Assembly: GCF_045310525.1 (NCBI RefSeq)
Contig: NZ_JBJHZY010000001.1
Location: forward strand, 496,001 to 560,000
Source: Clostridium_AT radicumherbarum
GTDB taxonomy: Bacteria > Bacillota > Clostridia > Clostridiales > Clostridiaceae
DNA: 64,000 nt
Direction of reading: 5' to 3'
The notes under the pieces are model-generated. The model ran no database searches. It worked only from the letters and a program-made list of their open reading frames with translations, and was not told where the DNA came from. Both the position numbers and the translations under genes were made by a program. Shown here piece by piece: positions 60,412 to 64,000 of the stretch. The first letter of the stretch is position 1. Every line of letters starts with the position of its first letter.

Positions 60412-62181
60412 TTAAATTACTGGCAAAGATACATTTACTGTAGTCCCAACCCCAAGTTCACTTCTTATAGTAACTCCATACTCATTACCATAAAGCATTT
60501 TAATTCTATCATCAACATTTTTAATTCCTATTCCAGTAAAATGCTTATTTTTCGATGGAAGGTCAGAGTTAAGTTTTGATAATTGTTCCTCGTCTATACC
60601 GGTTCCATTATCTACAATTTCACAAAATAAATTATTATTCTTTTCGGAAATAAATACATGTATTCGACCTTCCTTATCACCATTAAAGGCATGAAAAAAT
60701 GCATTTTCTATAAAGGGTTGGAGTATAAGCTTCGGTAGTCTATAATGCATACATTGAGGCGTTACATAAAAGCTGGTTTTTATGTCTTCTCCATAGCGCA
60801 TTTCATTTATATAAACGTAGTGCTTAAGATTCTCAATTTCCTGATCAACTGTAATAGTTTCACTTGTGTTGCTAATGGTATTTTGAAGCAGGGATATAAA
60901 AGAATCAATGGTCTCACTGGTTTTCTCCTTATCACCTTTTAATGCAAGCCACTTTATAGAGGCTAAGGTGTTATATATAAAATGAGGATTTATCTGCATT
61001 TGAAGCGTAGATAATTCTGCTTGTCTTTGCTTTTTCTGGGCTATAAGAAGCTTATCTATATAAGCATTTAAATCATCCAGCATAAAATTAAAGGATCTGC
61101 TCAGCCTTTCTATTTCATAGCCACCTTGAAGGTTTATATGATTTTTAAAGTTGCCTTCTGTTACTTTTGACATCTCTTTTACTAGAATTCTTAAAGGCTT
61201 TGTTGTTTTTCGAGTAATAAAAAATAATATAATTACTGAGGAACCTACTATAAGACTGCAGATAATAACAATTTCATTTATGTTATACATTGCATCAAGG
61301 GCAACCTTTGTATCTACTCTATTAACTAAATAGAAATCATAAATGGGCATGTAATTTGATAAAACAGTATAGTTTTTACCCTTTGACTTTATATCCATAT
61401 ACTTTATTTTCTCGTTATTAATTTTTTTAGCAGCATTAAGCAGGTCCTCATCTTTTTGCCCTATAAGGCTCTTATTATTTGAAGAAACAATTGTACCGTC
61501 AGAAGCTATCATAAAAATATCATTTCCCTTAGTAGGAAAATTGGAATACAGCTTGCTGAACACATTTTCATTAATAGTAATATAAAGCACTCCAAACTGC
61601 TGCTTTGTATTTTTATCCTGAAGTATCTTTGTAGCCACTATAACCTTTTTATTTACTGTTGAGCTTGTATATCCAAAGCTTCTATATTGATATAGAAGCT
61701 TATCTGGGTTTTCTAGAGCATTTCTTGTAACCAGGTCTTCTCTAATGGCATCCTTGGATGAAACTAATACAGAAGAGCTTCTAACATAAGTAGAATTATT
61801 CTTGCCTAAAACAATAAAATCAATATTTACAGGGTCTAAAACTGCCTCAATAGGCTTTAGGTGTTGCTTAAGGTTGTATATAGTATTAACCTCATCTATT
61901 ATGTCGCTGCTGTTATCAGTTAGATATTTTCGAAAGGCCCAACTGTTATTAACTGTGTTCATAACGGTTATTAGCTTGTCATTTAATTCTGCAGAATTAT
62001 CTTGTATTTGATTTAAGATTCTAGTATTAGTTATGCTGAAGTTATTAATAAAAAGTCTTTTTGATATGTCCATTACAGAAAAAGCAGTTATAACTGAAAC
62101 AGCTATACTGCTAATAAGCATTATTAAGGCCAATTTAAAAAATAGACTCAGGGATCTGAATTTTTTAATAAATTTATTCAT
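60412..62181 (-). CDS. YesM-type sensor histidine kinase
   Basis: Membrane sensor of 589 residues. Two helices (about 14-34 and 303-324) flank a large extracellular dCache-like domain; HAMP follows (ITRKTTKPLRILVKEMSKVTEGNFKN). The kinase is the His_kinase/YesM class: phosphorylated His about residue 400 in QINPHFIYNTLASIKWLALKGD, HATPase motifs LPKLILQPFIENAFFHA, DNGTGID and GIGIKNVDDRIKMLYG. It overlaps the regulator gene by 8 bp. This class generally controls carbohydrate uptake or utilisation genes. Confidence 0.93.
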   Translation of the reverse strand: MNKFIKKFRSLSLFFKLALIMLISSIAVSVITAFSVMDISKRLFINNFSITNTRILNQIQDNSAELNDKLITVMNTVNNSWAFRKYLTDNSSDIIDEVNTIYNLKQHLKPIEAVLDPVNIDFIVLGKNNSTYVRSSSVLVSSKDAIREDLVTRNALENPDKLLYQYRSFGYTSSTVNKKVIVATKILQDKNTKQQFGVLYITINENVFSKLYSNFPTKGNDIFMIASDGTIVSSNNKSLIGQKDEDLLNAAKKINNEKIKYMDIKSKGKNYTVLSNYMPIYDFYLVNRVDTKVALDAMYNINEIVIICSLIVGSSVIILFFITRKTTKPLRILVKEMSKVTEGNFKNHINLQGGYEIERLSRSFNFMLDDLNAYIDKLLIAQKKQRQAELSTLQMQINPHFIYNTLASIKWLALKGDKEKTSETIDSFISLLQNTISNTSETITVDQEIENLKHYVYINEMRYGEDIKTSFYVTPQCMHYRLPKLILQPFIENAFFHAFNGDKEGRIHVFISEKNNNLFCEIVDNGTGIDEEQLSKLNSDLPSKNKHFTGIGIKNVDDRIKMLYGNEYGVTIRSELGVGTTVNVSLPVI

Positions 62182-63736
62182 AGTTTCCTCGTTTGCTCAA
62201 CATAATATTTTTTCTGAATTTGCTAGGAGTTACTCTTTTTACTTTTTTAAATACCTTACAGAAGTAACTATGGTCTGAGTAGCCAACAAGATAACTAACT
62301 TCTGAAACAGGGATATCTTCATTCTTTAAAAGCTCTATAGCCTTTTCTACACGGATTTTATTAAGGTACTCACTAAAGCCTTCTGCCAAATGAGAGCTAA
62401 AATAAGAGGAGAGATAATAATAGTTAAAATGAAATTTATCAGCAATTTCTTTAAGTGATAATTGTTCATTATAGTGATTTGAAATATACTGGGTAATTTT
62501 ATTTATAATTTCATCATTAACCGAGAATTCTTTATTATTAATTATTTTAGCTATTACTTGCTCTATACTTTCAAATATATTTAGGAGATCTAATCCATAT
62601 TTTGCAGCATCAATTTTTTGAAAGTATTCAATTTTTGAGTGATTAATTTCCACCACATCAAAGTGCAGCTCATCTAAAATGCTTATTATATTATAAAGTG
62701 CACTTTGAAAAAGAGTTTTTAGTTCAAATTCACTTAAGGAGCAGTGTGTTAATGCATTAGAAATATATTGTTTCAAATAATTAAAAGCTGAAGATATATT
62801 AAGCTCATAGAGCATTTCGGAATAGTGTTTGAAATCAAATTTTTCCTTATATGCATTTATAGGGAATTCCTCCTTAGAAATAAGCTTCTTATCCTTTAAA
62901 AAGAATTTGCAGCCAAGAAGAGGCTTAAAATTATCATTATAAATCTCTTTAATTTTATTTAAGGATATAAAAATGTCACTTATAGTAAGGTAAATATCAG
63001 GATAAGCTGCTGACATATTTAACAGCATGTCATTAACCGCCTTTAAAAGTTCACCATGACTTTTCTTTTCAAAATTGATCAATAACATGAATATGTCTTT
63101 ATCTATATCTAACTCATAAAAAATAAATTTATCAAAGAAGGTCTTTGATTTTTTTGATAGAAGTAATTTTATGTTCGAAGGATTTTTAGAGGCCTTATCA
63201 TAAATCCTTTTGGTATCCATGCCAATAAAAATAAAGCTGTCATATGGAAAAACTTTAGTAATTAATGACAAATCAGTATCAAAACCAGAAGCAAATTTGC
63301 TTAGTTCATTACTTACATTCAATTCAATTTTATCAGTTTTTATAACTAAATTAGGAATGCTTAAGGCAATATTTTTTAAAAGAGTAAGTACCTCCTCTGG
63401 GTTTATCTTAGGTTTAAGTATATAATCGTTTACTCCAAGTTTGAAGGTGCCTTTTACATAATTAAAATCACTATAGCCGCTTAAAATTACTATTTGTATT
63501 TCAGGATAATTTTCTTTAATATATCTTACAAGCTCTAAGCCATCCATAACAGGCATAACAATATCTGTAATTACAATATGGGGTTTAAGAGTCTCAATTA
63601 AGATTAAGGCTTCTTTTCCATTAGATGCTTCACCAACTATTTCAAAGCCTTCTTTATGCCAATCCACAAGGTGCTTAATTCCTTGCCTAAGAAGGTATTC
63701 ATCATCAACTACTAAGATTTTGCATAAGTTATCCAA
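62174..63736 (-). CDS. YesN-type AraC-family response regulator
   Basis: Regulator of about 520 residues: a receiver with Asp58 in VITDIVMPVMDG and Lys in DYILKPKINPEE, a long helical middle, and an AraC DNA-binding domain at the end (IADKFHFNYYYLSSYFSSHLAEGFSEYLNKIRVEKAIELLKNEDIPVSEVSYLVGYSDHSYFCKVFKKVKRVTPSKFR). I place the start at TTG 63736, with AAAGGA ten bases upstream; the frame is open to 63808 but that extension lacks receiver sequence. It forms an operon with the kinase gene. The target, often an ABC sugar importer, lies outside the window. Confidence 0.92.
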   Translation of the reverse strand: MDNLCKILVVDDEYLLRQGIKHLVDWHKEGFEIVGEASNGKEALILIETLKPHIVITDIVMPVMDGLELVRYIKENYPEIQIVILSGYSDFNYVKGTFKLGVNDYILKPKINPEEVLTLLKNIALSIPNLVIKTDKIELNVSNELSKFASGFDTDLSLITKVFPYDSFIFIGMDTKRIYDKASKNPSNIKLLLSKKSKTFFDKFIFYELDIDKDIFMLLINFEKKSHGELLKAVNDMLLNMSAAYPDIYLTISDIFISLNKIKEIYNDNFKPLLGCKFFLKDKKLISKEEFPINAYKEKFDFKHYSEMLYELNISSAFNYLKQYISNALTHCSLSEFELKTLFQSALYNIISILDELHFDVVEINHSKIEYFQKIDAAKYGLDLLNIFESIEQVIAKIINNKEFSVNDEIINKITQYISNHYNEQLSLKEIADKFHFNYYYLSSYFSSHLAEGFSEYLNKIRVEKAIELLKNEDIPVSEVSYLVGYSDHSYFCKVFKKVKRVTPSKFRKNIMLSKRGNYE

Positions 63737-63984
63737 TGCTATCAAATCCTTTAATAAATAATAATAAGTTATCATTTTAATTATAGAACAGGGGATTACA
63801 CTTTTCAATTACAGGACAGGGAATTAGCTCCTACATGAAAAGGTATACAAAAATATTTTTAAAATCTTAAAATTTTACTATTTTAAAAATTTAGTATATA
63901 AATAATATATTAAAATTGCACAAATTCATATAAATATATTCTTACTTAATTTTCTGAATTTAAGCTACAATATATTTAGAAACA

Positions 63985-64000
63985 ATGTAAAGCGTTTCAT
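63985..64000. promoter_or_regulatory. cre-like partial palindrome at the window edge
   Basis: ATGTAAAGCGTTTCAT resembles catabolite-repression or LacI-family operators but the central CG is shifted one base from the cre consensus. Only suggestive. Confidence 0.25.

Noticed and set aside
63985..64000. True cre (CcpA) site
   Set aside because: The central CG is displaced from the consensus; kept only as a low-confidence feature.

Overview
The window is low-GC DNA with strong GGAGG-type ribosome binding sites, frequent TTG/GTG starts and Firmicute gene content: a DegV protein, a YtrA-type GntR operon, a BmrC/BmrD-like exporter pair, a spore-cortex-type LysM-GH18 glucosaminidase, HypA/HypB, several ferredoxin-type proteins and a clostridial GH84 hyaluronidase-like enzyme. 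It is best read as the chromosome of an anaerobic spore-forming Clostridium or close relative. No rRNA, tRNA, CRISPR array, prophage or complete insertion sequence was seen.

Layout. 1-347: start of an alpha/beta hydrolase (minus strand). 590-8489: a locus whose parts match the ydjXYZ-ynjABCDEF region of enterobacteria: triple-rhodanese lipoprotein, small membrane protein, HdrC-like and HdrB-like Fe-S proteins, TVP38 membrane protein, CDP-alcohol phosphatidyltransferase, and an ABC importer (lipoprotein, two permeases, ATPase). 8569-14580: cupin, TetR regulator, then membrane protein, HypB, a large Fe-S flavoprotein and HypA. 15066-18146: secreted GH84 enzyme. 18476-23962: MarR regulator and a heterodimeric ABC exporter whose second subunit carries a repeat-built extracellular insertion of about 500 residues. 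24140-28033: MarR, DegV, Cof phosphatase, CorA, PspC. 28305-31183: YtrA-like regulator, ABC transporter and lipoprotein. 32490-37655: secreted protein, ABC transporter, two-component system and a zinc-finger mini-protein. 37913-49916: hybrid-sensor-type kinase, MBL hydrolase, MFS pump, LysM-GH18 enzyme, lipid-related and housekeeping genes. 50071-56316: NTF2-like protein, aldo/keto reductase, HTH/DUF4180 pair, two DMT transporters and an RsgA GTPase. 56380-60330: ferredoxin, cysS, a CorC-like protein and a DUF2500 protein. 60412-63736: YesM/YesN-type two-component pair.

The most interesting structures are regulatory. cysS is preceded by a promoter, a 25-codon leader ORF with four consecutive Cys codons, an antiterminator and a terminator, the arrangement expected for ribosome-mediated cysteine attenuation, with no T-box seen. 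The rsgA gene has a promoter, a 10-codon leader ORF, tandem terminators and a second small ORF overlapping its start. The MFS pump has a long structured leader. An approximately 86-bp double-hairpin element with compensatory base changes lies as three tandem copies before an ABC operon and once before a DMT transporter gene, each time ending in the ribosome binding site.

Coordinates and translations were read by eye; domain names come from motif recognition, not searches.
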